From Chitinophaga sancti (GTDB taxonomy: Bacteria; Bacteroidota; Bacteroidia; Chitinophagales; Chitinophagaceae), in assembly GCF_034424315.1 (NCBI RefSeq), contig NZ_CP139972.1, positions 434,001-498,000 of the forward strand: DNA of 64,000 nt. The letters run 5' to 3'. The notes beneath the pieces were generated by a model. It was not told the origin of the DNA and searched no databases. It saw nothing but the letters and a program-made list of their open reading frames with translations. A program made the translations under genes and the position numbers. Of this stretch, positions 52,986 through 62,900 are shown in pieces (position 1 is the first letter of the stretch; every line of letters begins with the position of its first letter).

Positions 52986-53573
52986 ATGGACCGGGAAGCC
53001 GTTATGAATACATTTTTTACAGCACTGAATACTTACCATGCTTTAGAGGACGAAACCCGGCGGGCATTTGAGAAACTGGTGCGGATAAGGGAAATTCCTG
53101 CGGGTACAAAATACCTGTCTGCAGACGAGGTACCCGTGTTTGTTTCATACATCTATAGCGGGCTTTTTTCTTATTATTTCCAGTATGAAAATGGAGATAC
53201 GGTGATTAAGAAATTCTTCCCGGAAAATACCTTTATGGCATCTACATCGGCACTGATCCAGCATGATAAAAGCCGGTATGCGATAGATGCGCTGGAGGAT
53301 AGTATTGTAGTGGAATATTCTTTTACAGAGTTTAAGCATCTTTTGCAGAAGCACCATGATTTAGCCCTGTTCTGGATCAATTACCTGGGCAGGCATTGGG
53401 TGGTAGAAAAGGAGCACCTGGAGATAACGCATAAGTACCTGTCGGCAAAGGAGCGTTACCAGGATTTTTTAGTGGCTTCACCTACGCTGGCCGGGCGCTT
53501 ACAATTACAGCAAATTGCTGCTTTCCTGGGGATCACGCCGACGCAGTTGAGCCGTATAAGAAAATCCATGTAG
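52986..53573 (+). CDS. Crp/Fnr-family transcriptional regulator
   Basis: A regulator of about 195 residues with the cNMP-binding-like barrel (VFVSYIYSGLFSYYFQYENGDTVIKKFFPENTFM; IVVEYSFTEFKHLL) and a C-terminal winged HTH (LQLQQIAAFLGITPTQLSRIRKS). The frame begins at 52947; ATG 52986 or 53004 is more likely because the family begins near TALNTYHALEDETRR. Third Crp/Fnr gene in the window. It is 55 bp upstream of the transporter-esterase fusion and a plausible regulator of it (inference), and divergent from the glucanase gene. Confidence 0.85.
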   Translation: MDREAVMNTFFTALNTYHALEDETRRAFEKLVRIREIPAGTKYLSADEVPVFVSYIYSGLFSYYFQYENGDTVIKKFFPENTFMASTSALIQHDKSRYAIDALEDSIVVEYSFTEFKHLLQKHHDLALFWINYLGRHWVVEKEHLEITHKYLSAKERYQDFLVASPTLAGRLQLQQIAAFLGITPTQLSRIRKSM

Positions 53574-53628
53574 ATGGAACTCAACATATGTAAAGCAATG
53601 GGATAAAATTAGCATCGACATTTGGGTT

Positions 53629-55281
53629 ATGAAAAAATTGAAAGGAATTAGTTTCATCATTATTGGGGCGGCGAGTTATGGTATTCTTGCCACGTTTGTG
53701 AAAGTAGCGGGGCAGGAGGGGTTTAGTACGGCTTCCGTTACACTTTCACAGTATATAGCAGGATTTTTAGTATTAGCATTACTGGATCTTAAAAAGAAAC
53801 CTGTAGCAACGGGGAGTGGGAGTGATAAGTATAAACTATTGCTGGGTGGTACCTGTCTGGGTTTGACGAGTACATTTTATTACCTGGCAGTGCAGTATTT
53901 GCCGGTATCGGTTTGTATTATATTGCTGATGCAAACGATCTGGATGGGGATACTGGTAGACTGTATGCGGGAGAAGAAGAGGCCGGAGCCCGGGCAGTTA
54001 TTGGCCATCGTGGTCGTGTTGGGAGGCACGTTTCTGGCTACCGGGTTTACGGGTGGGGGAAGCTGGAGTTTTGTCGGGGTGTGCTGGGGACTGTTGGCAG
54101 CAATGAGTTATACGGGGTCGATGTATGCTGCGAATCATATAGCGACAGACAGGCCTTTATTTTACCGGTCTAAATTGTTGGTGCTGGGTGGTATGCTGGC
54201 GATACTGGTATTCTGGAATGTGCGTATAGCAGAGGGTTTTAGGCCGGAAGTATTATGGCGATATGGATTGATATTGTCTTTATTTGGAACGATCCTGCCA
54301 CCGATCTTTTTCAACAAGGGATTTCCTTTGGTGGGGATGAGCCTGGGTAGTGTGTTGGCGGCGATAGAGATCCCGGTATCTATTGGTACGGCGCATATAG
54401 TATTGAGGGAGCAGGTATCTTCTTTGCAGATAGTGGGATGTGGGCTGGTGATAATGGGGATGATCATACCGAATATCCGTTTGAAGAAAGTATGGCTGGC
54501 GGCGGTGTTATTATTTGCTGTTGTACCGGTGAAGGCGGCGGCGATTGATACGCTGAAGGTGTATTCGGCGGCAATGCATAAAGAGATAACAACGCTCGTG
54601 GTACGGCCGGCAAAGCAGCAGGTGCCTTCGGTGTATGTATTGCATGGGTATAGCGGACATCCTTTCCGCACCTTGCAACTGGATATTCCTTCCCTGCCGG
54701 CAATGGCTGATCTGTACAATATGGCGTTTATATTGCCGGATGGGCAGTATGATAAGTGGTATCTGAATAGTTCTTTGGTGCCGGATGTGCAGTATGAGAC
54801 ATTCCTGGGGAAAGAGTTGCCGGAATATATAGATCAGCATTATGCTTTTGTGAAGAACAGGTTTGGCCGGGCGATCATGGGATGGAGTATGGGTGGTTAT
54901 GGTGCCTTGCATGTGGGGATGATGTATGCAGGAACCTTTGGTGCGATTGGGAGTATGTGCGGGGCGGTGAGTATCGTGCCGGAGGTATATAATTTTGGCA
55001 TGAGTAAATTGATTGGAACAGATACGGCGGTGTGGAAGCGGTATGATGTGTTGTCGAATGCAAGGCAGCTGGCATTTTCACAGCAGGAGTTGATAATGAC
55101 GTGTGGGATCAGTGATCCGTTTTTGGTGTATAACAGGGCATTGGATGCGAAACTGAATGAATTGAAGATTCATCATACTTATATAGAGCAGGAGGGAGGG
55201 CATAATTTTCAGTATTGGTCGGCTGCGGCGGAGTACGAGGTGTTGTTCTTTCACAGGTATTTTGAGGGGTATAGGAAATAA
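53629..55281 (+). CDS. DMT (EamA) permease fused to a periplasmic esterase
   Basis: A 550-residue frame joining two proteins. Residues 1-284 are an EamA-type drug/metabolite transporter with about ten hydrophobic helices in two halves (FIIIGAASYGILATFVKV; GTCLGLTSTFYYLAVQYLPV; and the second half ending GLVIMGMIIPNIR). Residues from 285 are a secreted esterase-D/tributyrin-type alpha/beta hydrolase. It has a signal peptide-like segment (LKKVWLAAVLLFAVVPVKA), then VYVLHGYSGH, nucleophile elbow MGWSMGGYGAL (Ser about 423), Asp in CGISDPFL (about 494) and His in GGHNFQYW (about 525). The TTG at 54481 (codon 285) is a natural start for a stand-alone esterase with a perfect signal peptide. No stop separates the two parts, so either a fusion or a full-length plus internally initiated product is possible. 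Terminator at 55320. Confidence 0.85.
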   Translation: MKKLKGISFIIIGAASYGILATFVKVAGQEGFSTASVTLSQYIAGFLVLALLDLKKKPVATGSGSDKYKLLLGGTCLGLTSTFYYLAVQYLPVSVCIILLMQTIWMGILVDCMREKKRPEPGQLLAIVVVLGGTFLATGFTGGGSWSFVGVCWGLLAAMSYTGSMYAANHIATDRPLFYRSKLLVLGGMLAILVFWNVRIAEGFRPEVLWRYGLILSLFGTILPPIFFNKGFPLVGMSLGSVLAAIEIPVSIGTAHIVLREQVSSLQIVGCGLVIMGMIIPNIRLKKVWLAAVLLFAVVPVKAAAIDTLKVYSAAMHKEITTLVVRPAKQQVPSVYVLHGYSGHPFRTLQLDIPSLPAMADLYNMAFILPDGQYDKWYLNSSLVPDVQYETFLGKELPEYIDQHYAFVKNRFGRAIMGWSMGGYGALHVGMMYAGTFGAIGSMCGAVSIVPEVYNFGMSKLIGTDTAVWKRYDVLSNARQLAFSQQELIMTCGISDPFLVYNRALDAKLNELKIHHTYIEQEGGHNFQYWSAAAEYEVLFFHRYFEGYRK

Positions 55282-55319
55282 GGGTTATTAGTTGAACAAA
55301 TTCGACAAGTTAATTACTG

Positions 55320-55361
55320 AAAACGGGCACTTTCATTTTTGAATGGAAGTACCCGTTTTTC
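55320..55361 (+). terminator. Terminator after the permease-esterase gene
   Basis: An 18-bp stem with one mismatch and one wobble, AAAACGGGCACTTTCATT (55320-55337) and AATGGAAGTACCCGTTTT (55341-55358), short loop and T-run. A near-consensus -7 element (TATGTTTA) follows. Confidence 0.8.
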
Positions 55362-55374
55362 GTATGTTTATGTC

Positions 55375-55992
55375 ATGAAAAATATTTTGTTAGTTATACC
55401 TGCAATATTGTGCTGGCAGTTCGTACGCGGCCAGCATTTAAACAAGAAGATAATTGTTTATAAGATAGAAAAAGGTTGCCACAGGTTAGTCATTCCTGAT
55501 AGTACATTAAGCTGCGGTGCAGATGCACTCGCGTTTTCTCTTGAAATAGGAAATGGGAAATTTCATTCCGGATATGATATTTATTGGCCGGCTCCCCTGA
55601 TAGATGGTCGGTATTCATTGGCAGTCACAGAGAAGCAATTATATTTCCGGTCTCATCACGACAATCCCAATCCCGACTGTTTATTTTGGCTTACCAATAT
55701 TTCGCCAGCTGAATATAGGCTGATCTGTAAAAAAATAAAGGCAAGCAAAGGTATATTTGGCAAGCCTTTTAATTCAATAGAGCTTGCTACAGGTCTAAGC
55801 TACAAACATCCAGATCCGGGAGATGAATATGTGACACTGAAATCCCTGATTAACCTGTTCAATGAAGCGCTGCCCGCTGATGAGCAGATCGCATTTCCTG
55901 ACAGGGAAGCTTATGATAGTATAAAAGCTGTCCGGATTATCATTAATACGGATGAACTGTATGATTCGGAAGAGGTCAGTACACTGCCTTAA
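55375..55992 (+). CDS. Secreted hypothetical protein
   Basis: A protein of about 205 residues with signal peptide MKNILLVIPAILCWQFVRG; the longer frame from 55339 adds an unconvincing N-terminus in the terminator stem. The mature part is mixed alpha/beta with paired cysteines (KGCHRLVIP; LSCGADALAF; NPDCLFWL; LICKKIKASKG). The end is acidic (NTDELYDSEEVSTLP). No recognised domain. Its last 17 bp overlap the convergent AlkB-like gene. Confidence 0.65.
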   Translation: MKNILLVIPAILCWQFVRGQHLNKKIIVYKIEKGCHRLVIPDSTLSCGADALAFSLEIGNGKFHSGYDIYWPAPLIDGRYSLAVTEKQLYFRSHHDNPNPDCLFWLTNISPAEYRLICKKIKASKGIFGKPFNSIELATGLSYKHPDPGDEYVTLKSLINLFNEALPADEQIAFPDREAYDSIKAVRIIINTDELYDSEEVSTLP

Positions 55993-56590
55993 CAGTATCT
56001 GAAATCCTGAAAGTTAGGTTAATCCTGGCGCCGATTTTCCGGCTGGTTTTGGGAACGTGGTGTTCGTAATGGTCCTGCATACTTTCACCCATCAGCAGGA
56101 AGCTGCCGTGGGTAAGTGGTATATCCAGTGGAAGGATATCTTTCCTGGTTTTATGCCTGACTTTGAATAACCTGGTTTCTCCGAAGGTGACCGAGGCAAT
56201 GGGGTGATGTCTCCCATCTGCTGGTAGAGTATCGCTGTGCCAGGCCACAGAATCATTTCCATCCCTGTAATAGTTCAATAGCACTCTGTTGAAATGAAGC
56301 CCGCAGGCTACCTCAACCTTCGTTTTAATGTCCAGTAGTTCCCCGGTCCATTCAAGTCCATTATCGCCTCCGTAATAGGCAATAAGACGTGGATCTGGCA
56401 GTACTTTGTCATACATCTTTCGGTTGTGCTGTTTCCAGGGGGTATTTTCTTTCAGCAATTGGTAATACCTGTCCGATTCTTTCCTGGAGAAAAACTGCTC
56501 CCGGAGTTCGAGGTTCGTATCGGGCAGCTCATAGTTAACATACCTTATTTTCCCTTCGTCAAACAGCTCATTGTCGTCAAATAATAGCAT
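55976..56590 (-). CDS. AlkB-like 2-oxoglutarate/Fe(II) dioxygenase
   Basis: An AlkB-family dioxygenase of about 204 residues. VLLNYYRDGNDSVAWHSDTLP gives the Fe ligands His and Asp, VTFGETRLFKVRHK the core strands, and HGSFLLMGESMQDHYEHHVPKT the distal His. ARINLTFR holds the Arg residues that bind 2-oxoglutarate and substrate. Size and motif order match bacterial AlkB2-like proteins that repair alkylated bases in DNA or RNA; a demethylase role is likely but not proven. The longest frame begins at 56695, but a perfect -7 element (56597-56604) sits 6 nt before ATG 56590, so that is the start and the mRNA is predicted to be leaderless. Confidence 0.9.
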   Translation of the reverse strand: MLLFDDNELFDEGKIRYVNYELPDTNLELREQFFSRKESDRYYQLLKENTPWKQHNRKMYDKVLPDPRLIAYYGGDNGLEWTGELLDIKTKVEVACGLHFNRVLLNYYRDGNDSVAWHSDTLPADGRHHPIASVTFGETRLFKVRHKTRKDILPLDIPLTHGSFLLMGESMQDHYEHHVPKTSRKIGARINLTFRISDTVKAVY

Positions 56591-56596
56591 AGTATA

Positions 56597-56604
56597 CAAA
56601 AATA
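56597..56604 (-). promoter_or_regulatory. -7 element 6 nt before the AlkB-like start (leaderless mRNA predicted)
   Basis: Minus-strand TATTTTTG, a perfect TAnnTTTG match ending 6 nt before ATG 56590. It excludes the upstream frame start at 56695. Confidence 0.6.
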
Positions 56605-56776
56605 CTAAAAATATTAGCAAACTGTTGTTTCCCTTGTATTTAGGACACCTATCGTAAGGGAAATAAATTCTTGAGTAGTGTTTAATGAAAATCAATATGT
56701 TTTAACATCCTTTACAGGTAAGAATATTCATAAATTGTTTATTTTAAATTATTTTTAATATAACTTGAAAATGTAA

Positions 56777-56784
56777 TACTTTTG
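56777..56784 (+). promoter_or_regulatory. -7 element of the second giant surface protein gene
   Basis: TACTTTTG, a perfect TAnnTTTG match about 205 nt before ATG 56989. The long leader contains a 9-codon frame (56823-56852). A second perfect element, TAGCTTTG, lies at 56858-56865, so two start sites are possible. Confidence 0.5.
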
Positions 56785-56988
56785 CCGCGGGTAGGTCCAG
56801 TTTATAATTGATTTCCGCAACTATGATGGATACTCAGGTCAAATTCCTTTGACAAATTAGCTTTGGATGTAATTACAAAGTTTGGTGCTCCTGATGCCCC
56901 CTGTTTCCCTCTGGATACGTGACAATTGGTTGTACCCTGTGCCTGACTCTTTATCGCTTGTTCGTAACGGGCGCCTATCTCTATCTTT

Positions 56989-59900
56989 ATGAGGAATATA
57001 TTTCTATTAAGCTTCGGCTTATTGCTTTGTTCGTTGATAACGTTTGGTCAGATGCCTACCAGCCCATGCAGCCCCAGCGGAGGAAAAAAGGCAGACATTT
57101 TGGGAGTGGAAGCTAAATACAGGGCACCTGGAGGTGCTGCACCTGTGTTTACAATACCGGCAGGTACTTCTTCGATCAATGTGTATGTTTCTTCTGAAAC
57201 TGGTATTGCTACAGGTAGCGATAACCCGCAGGGTGATGAGGACTTTATTAATATCAGTGCTGTGATCGATATTTCGGCCGCAACATCATCGGGCTATGTG
57301 AATGTGGCAAAGAATACGAATGTTGATGGTTCGGGTACGAATGTGTATGGTTGGCAGAAGGTTGCCCTCGGTAGTTTTATCCCTGCGGCCAGTAAGGTCG
57401 GCGACGCATTGCCGGCAGACCTGAACAACGTGAAATTTGTGATATCCGGTAGCACCCTGACCATTACAGAAAGCATTACAACGACGCATTCTTCCTACTA
57501 TGTAGAGTATTGTTCTCCTTATAACAATTCACTGACCCCACTCGATCCCCAGGTAAAAGCATTATTACACGGTACCGGTACAACCTATACAGATCTGGTC
57601 ATCCCCATTCCAGCAGGTGCCAATATCATCAGTATTCAGGGTAAGGGTACGAACTCCAGTAGTGCGGATTTAAATACTGCTTCCGGTACAGAAGAAGGTT
57701 ATTCCAATATGCGCTTTACCATTGACCTGGATGCAGGATTGACGGATGGCGTTATAACATTGGCGAATGGTGGTACTACGGACAGGAGATCTACTTATGT
57801 GATCAATAATCTGTCCAGCGCATCGACCATGAGTTTTCTTTCATCAGCAGCGATTACGGGCGATTATTCCACTAAACTCGGTACAGTCGGTGCAGTGGGT
57901 GTGTACAATCCGCAGATGTATATTTCAGGTACTAATCTGGTCATCAAACGGGATGTAAACTATGCGAGGGATTTCGACGATGCGTATGTAGTAGAGTTCT
58001 ATAAGAGAGTAGGGCAGGGGATGAGTGCAGAGTTTTTCAATTCTGATTTTGCATACATCGCGAAAGGGCAGAGTTCCTCCAGTGGTGTGTCTAAGACATT
58101 CAATATTCCTTTGGGTACCACTTCCATGTACCTGAATGAAACAGGTAATGCGGTAAATACTGACCGGGAGAGTAATGAAAACTCACTGGCAGCATATGCT
58201 TATATCGATTTGGCCACTAGTACGGCAACGGGGTATTTTTACCAGCAGGTGGGTTTGGAAAATGCGACGAGGAGGGATGATAACTTTGCTTTCAAGAGTT
58301 TGCCCCTCACAGGTACGAGTGCACGCAACCATGCGAACACCGTCGGTTTCAAAGGGAGTTATGGGTATGATATGTCCTTTACACTGTCTGCCGATAAGAC
58401 AACGCTGACGGTCACCAATAAAACAGGTCTTGCGAATCCGGATTACCAGATCCTGTTATCCATGGATTATTATGGTGCGAGGCCGGACATTGCTTTTAAC
58501 GCGGCAGATATTTCATTTACAAAAGGGGCATCCTGTAATTTGGTGACGGCAAATGTGGAGGTGTGTAACCCGGGTGCAGGCAATGCCAGTGCGGGAATGC
58601 CGATATCCATCTATCATGGGGATCCGACATCGGATCCTGCAGCGATTTTATTATATACGGGTACTTTTAACCAGGCGATCCTGCAGGGAGAGTGTAAAAC
58701 GTTTTCCTATAACATGGACCTGAGTGCGTTTGATAACCTGGATTTCGATGTGACGATGATTATCAATGACAATGGTAGTTTTGTGAGTGGTGGGGTTGGA
58801 CATGCAGTGGGAACACCGTTTATCTTATCTTCTCTGGCGAATCAGAATACAGGTTATAAGGAGTGTTACTTCGACAATAACCTGATCACGAAGACGATGA
58901 ACGTGAATAATTGTCCGAAGGCTAATTTGGATGCGGACAATAGTTCAGGCGCAACAGGCAAGTATAACTACCTGAATTATTTCAATGCAGGAAGTGGGGG
59001 GGCCAAGATTGTGGATATGGATCTGGGTATAGTAGATGTTGATGGAGATAATATGGCGAAGGCGGTGATTACGCTGACGAATGTGCTGGATGCGGGGAAT
59101 GAAGGTTTGTTCATCAATGGTGTTTTGCCAGCTGGTATAACGGCTACGGGCAATGGTACAGCTACGATTACACTCACAGGAGCAGCGTCTCAGGCGGGTT
59201 ACATTGCCGCCCTGAAACTGATAGAATACAGGAATGCAAAGAGTGCGCCGGCAACAGCGAATCGTATCATTACGACGACACTGAATGATGGTACGGAAAC
59301 GGGGCCGGCTTCAACGACTACGATTGTGATCACGACAGATCCGCGGATCAATGTAACAGGTAGTGGAACCTTGATCAATGATAATAGTGTTACGGTAAGT
59401 ACGGTGGATGGATCTGATTTTGGTACGGTGACGACGGGTACGGTGGTACATTCATTTGTGATTAATAACGTGGGCACGGGAGTGATTAACCTGACGGGCA
59501 CGCCGCTGGTGGCTATTAGCGGGGATCCTGGATTTACGGTGAGTGCACAGCCATCTGCCTCTTCTGTAACAGCGGGTGGTAATACTACCTTTACAGTCAC
59601 CTTCAATACAGCATCACATGCAGTAGGTACGTATGCGGCAGTGGTGCGCATTTTAAATAATGATGCAGATGCAGACAGAGCGGATTATAGTTTTACGGTG
59701 ATGGCGACCGTGAATAATTTGCCAGTCGTGTCAAATAGCACGGTCACTGGCGTGGAAGATAATACGCTGGCATTTGCGACTACGGATTTTACCGCGCAAT
59801 ATGCTGATGCGGATGGAACGGCATTGAATAAGGTTCGTATAGTTACTTTGCCATTGAATGGTAGTTTCCGTTTGAACGGGGTGGTGATCACAGCGGGGCA

Positions 59901-62900
59901 GGAGATCCTGGCATCTCAGCTGGCGAATATTACTTTTATTCCGACGGCGAACTGGAATGGTACGACTAGTTTTGACTGGCGGGCATCAGATGGCACGTCT
60001 TATTCCACAGCGGCGGCGAAGATGACGATTGTGATCACAGCGGTGAATGATGCGCCTGTGATTGGTGTGCCAACGAGTATAGCAGTGACGGAAGATGTTC
60101 CGGCTTCTTTAAAAGATATTTCGTTTTCAGATGTGGATGCGGGTACTGGCAATGTAATGGTAACGTTTTCTGTGCCGGATGGGTATGTGAGTGCGGCATC
60201 CGGATCTGGTGTAACGGTGAGTGGTACGGGCAGTGCATTGGTGCTGAATGGAACGATAACTGACATCAATGCATTTTTGGTAGCTAATAAGGTTACTTAT
60301 AATTCATCTCAGAATCCGCCGGCAACGGTTACATTGACGGTGAATATAAATGATAATGGGAATACGGGTAGTGGTGGTGCGAAGCAGGATACGAAGACGG
60401 TGGTGTTAGGTATAACGGCGGTAAATGATGCACCGGTGGCGGTGGATGATGCGTATACGGTGGTGGAGGATACGCCGTTTGGCGCGAATGTGTTGACAAA
60501 TGATACGGATGTGGAGGGGAATACGCTGTCAGCTACGGTGCTTGTTGCTCCTGTACATGGTACCATTGTATTGAATTCCAACGGCAGCTTTACTTATACT
60601 CCGGCGCTGAACTATAATGGCCTGGATAGTATGAAGTATAAGGTGTGTGATAATGGAGTGCCTTCTATGTGTGATACGGGAACTGTTATCTTTACAGTTA
60701 CTCCGGTGAATGATGCACCTGTAGCAGTAGATGATGCGGTAACAGTAGTAGAGGATACGCCAACTAGCTTTGAAGTAAGAACAAATGATACTGATGTAGA
60801 AGGCGATGCGCTGACTGCGACTGTGATTGCTGGTCCTGTCAATGGAACAGTTGTTCCGAACCCGGATGGTAGCTACACTTATACACCTGCATTAAATTAC
60901 AATGGCCTGGATAGTCTGAAGTACCAGGTATGTGATAATGGCACACCGAGCAAGTGTGATACTGGCACAGTGATCTTCACAGTTACTCCTGTAAATGATG
61001 CGGCGGTAGCAGTAGATGATGCAGTAACTGTGGTAGAGGATACTCCAACTAGCTTTGATGTAAGAACGAATGATACCGATGTAGAAGGTGATGCACTGAC
61101 TGCAACTGTGATCACGGGTCCGGTACATGGCACAGTATCTCAGAACCCAGACGGTAGCTACACTTATACACCTGCATTAAATTACAATGGCCTTGACAGT
61201 CTGAAGTATCAGGTATGTGATAATGGCACCCCAAGCAAGTGTGATACAGGCACTGTGATCTTCACAGTTACTCCTGTAAACGATGCGCCGGTAGCAGTAG
61301 ATGATGCGGTAACAGTAGTAGAGGATACTCCAACTAGCTTTGAAGTAAGAACGAATGATACTGATGTAGAAGGCGATGCGCTGACTGCGACTGTGATTGC
61401 TGGTCCGGCACATGGTACCGTATCTCAGAACCCAGACGGTAGCTACACTTATACACCTGCATTAAATTACAATGGCCTTGACAGTCTGAAGTATCGTGTA
61501 TGTGATAATGGCACCCCAAGCAAGTGTGATACAGGCACTGTCATCTTCACAGTCACTCCTGTGAATGATGCGCCAGTAGCAGTAGATGATGCGGTAACAG
61601 TAGTAGAGGATACTTCAACTAGCTTTGAAGTAAGAACAAATGATACCGATGTTGAGGGCGATGCACTGATTGCAACTGTGATTGCTGGTCCTGTAAATGG
61701 AACAGTTGCTCCGAACCCGGATGGAAGCTTTAAGTATACCCCAAATGCTAACTATAATGGCTTGGATAGCCTGAAGTACCAGGTATGTGACAATGGCACC
61801 CCAAGCAAGTGTGATACGGGTACTGTCATCTTCACAGTCACTCCTGTGAATGATGCCCCAGTAGCAGTAGATGATGCGGTAACAATAACAGAGGATACTC
61901 CAGCTAGCTTTGAAGTAAGAACGAATGATACCGATGTTGAGGGCGATGCACTGATTGCAACTGTGATTGCTGGTCCTGTAAATGGAACAGTTGTTCCGAA
62001 CCCGGATGGAAGCTTCACTTATACACCTGCATTAAATTACAATGGCCTTGACAGTCTGAAGTATCAGTTATGTGATAATGGTACCCCAAGCAAGTGTGAT
62101 ACTGGCACTGTGATCTTTACAGTTACTCCTGTAAACGATGCGCCGGTAGCAGTAGATGATGCAGTAACCGTGGTAGAGGATACTCCAACAGACTTTGATG
62201 TAAGAGCAAATGATACCGATGTTGAGGGTGATGCACTGATTGCAACTGTGATTGCTGGTCCAGCACATGGTACAGTATCTCAGAAACCAGACGGTAGCTA
62301 CACTTATACACCTGCATTAAATTACAATGGCCTTGACAGTCTGAAGTATCAGTTATGTGATAATGGCACCCCAAGCAAGTGTGATACAGGCACTGTGATC
62401 TTCACAGTTACTCCTGTAAATGATGCGCCGGTAGCAGTAGATGATGCGGTAACAGTAGTAGAGGATACTCCAACTAGCTTTGAAGTAAGAACGAATGATA
62501 CTGATGTAGAAGGCAATGCGCTGACTGCGACTGTGATTGCTGGTCCTGTAAATGGTATCGTGTCTCCGAACCCGGATGGAAGCTTCACTTATACACCTGC
62601 ATTAAATTACAATGGCCTGGATAGCCTGAAGTACCAGGTATGTGACAATGGTACCCCGAGCAAGTGTAATACAGGCACTGTGATCTTCACAGTTACTCCT
62701 GTGAATGATGCACCTGTAGCAGTAGAAGATGCGGTAACAGTAGTAGAGGATACTCCAACTAGCTTTGAAGTAAGAACGAATGATACCGATGTAGAAGGCG
62801 ATGCGCTGACTGCGGCTGTGATTGCTGGTCCTGTCAATGGAACAGTTGTTCCGAACCCGGATGGAAGCTTTAAATATACGCCTAATGCTAACTACAATGG

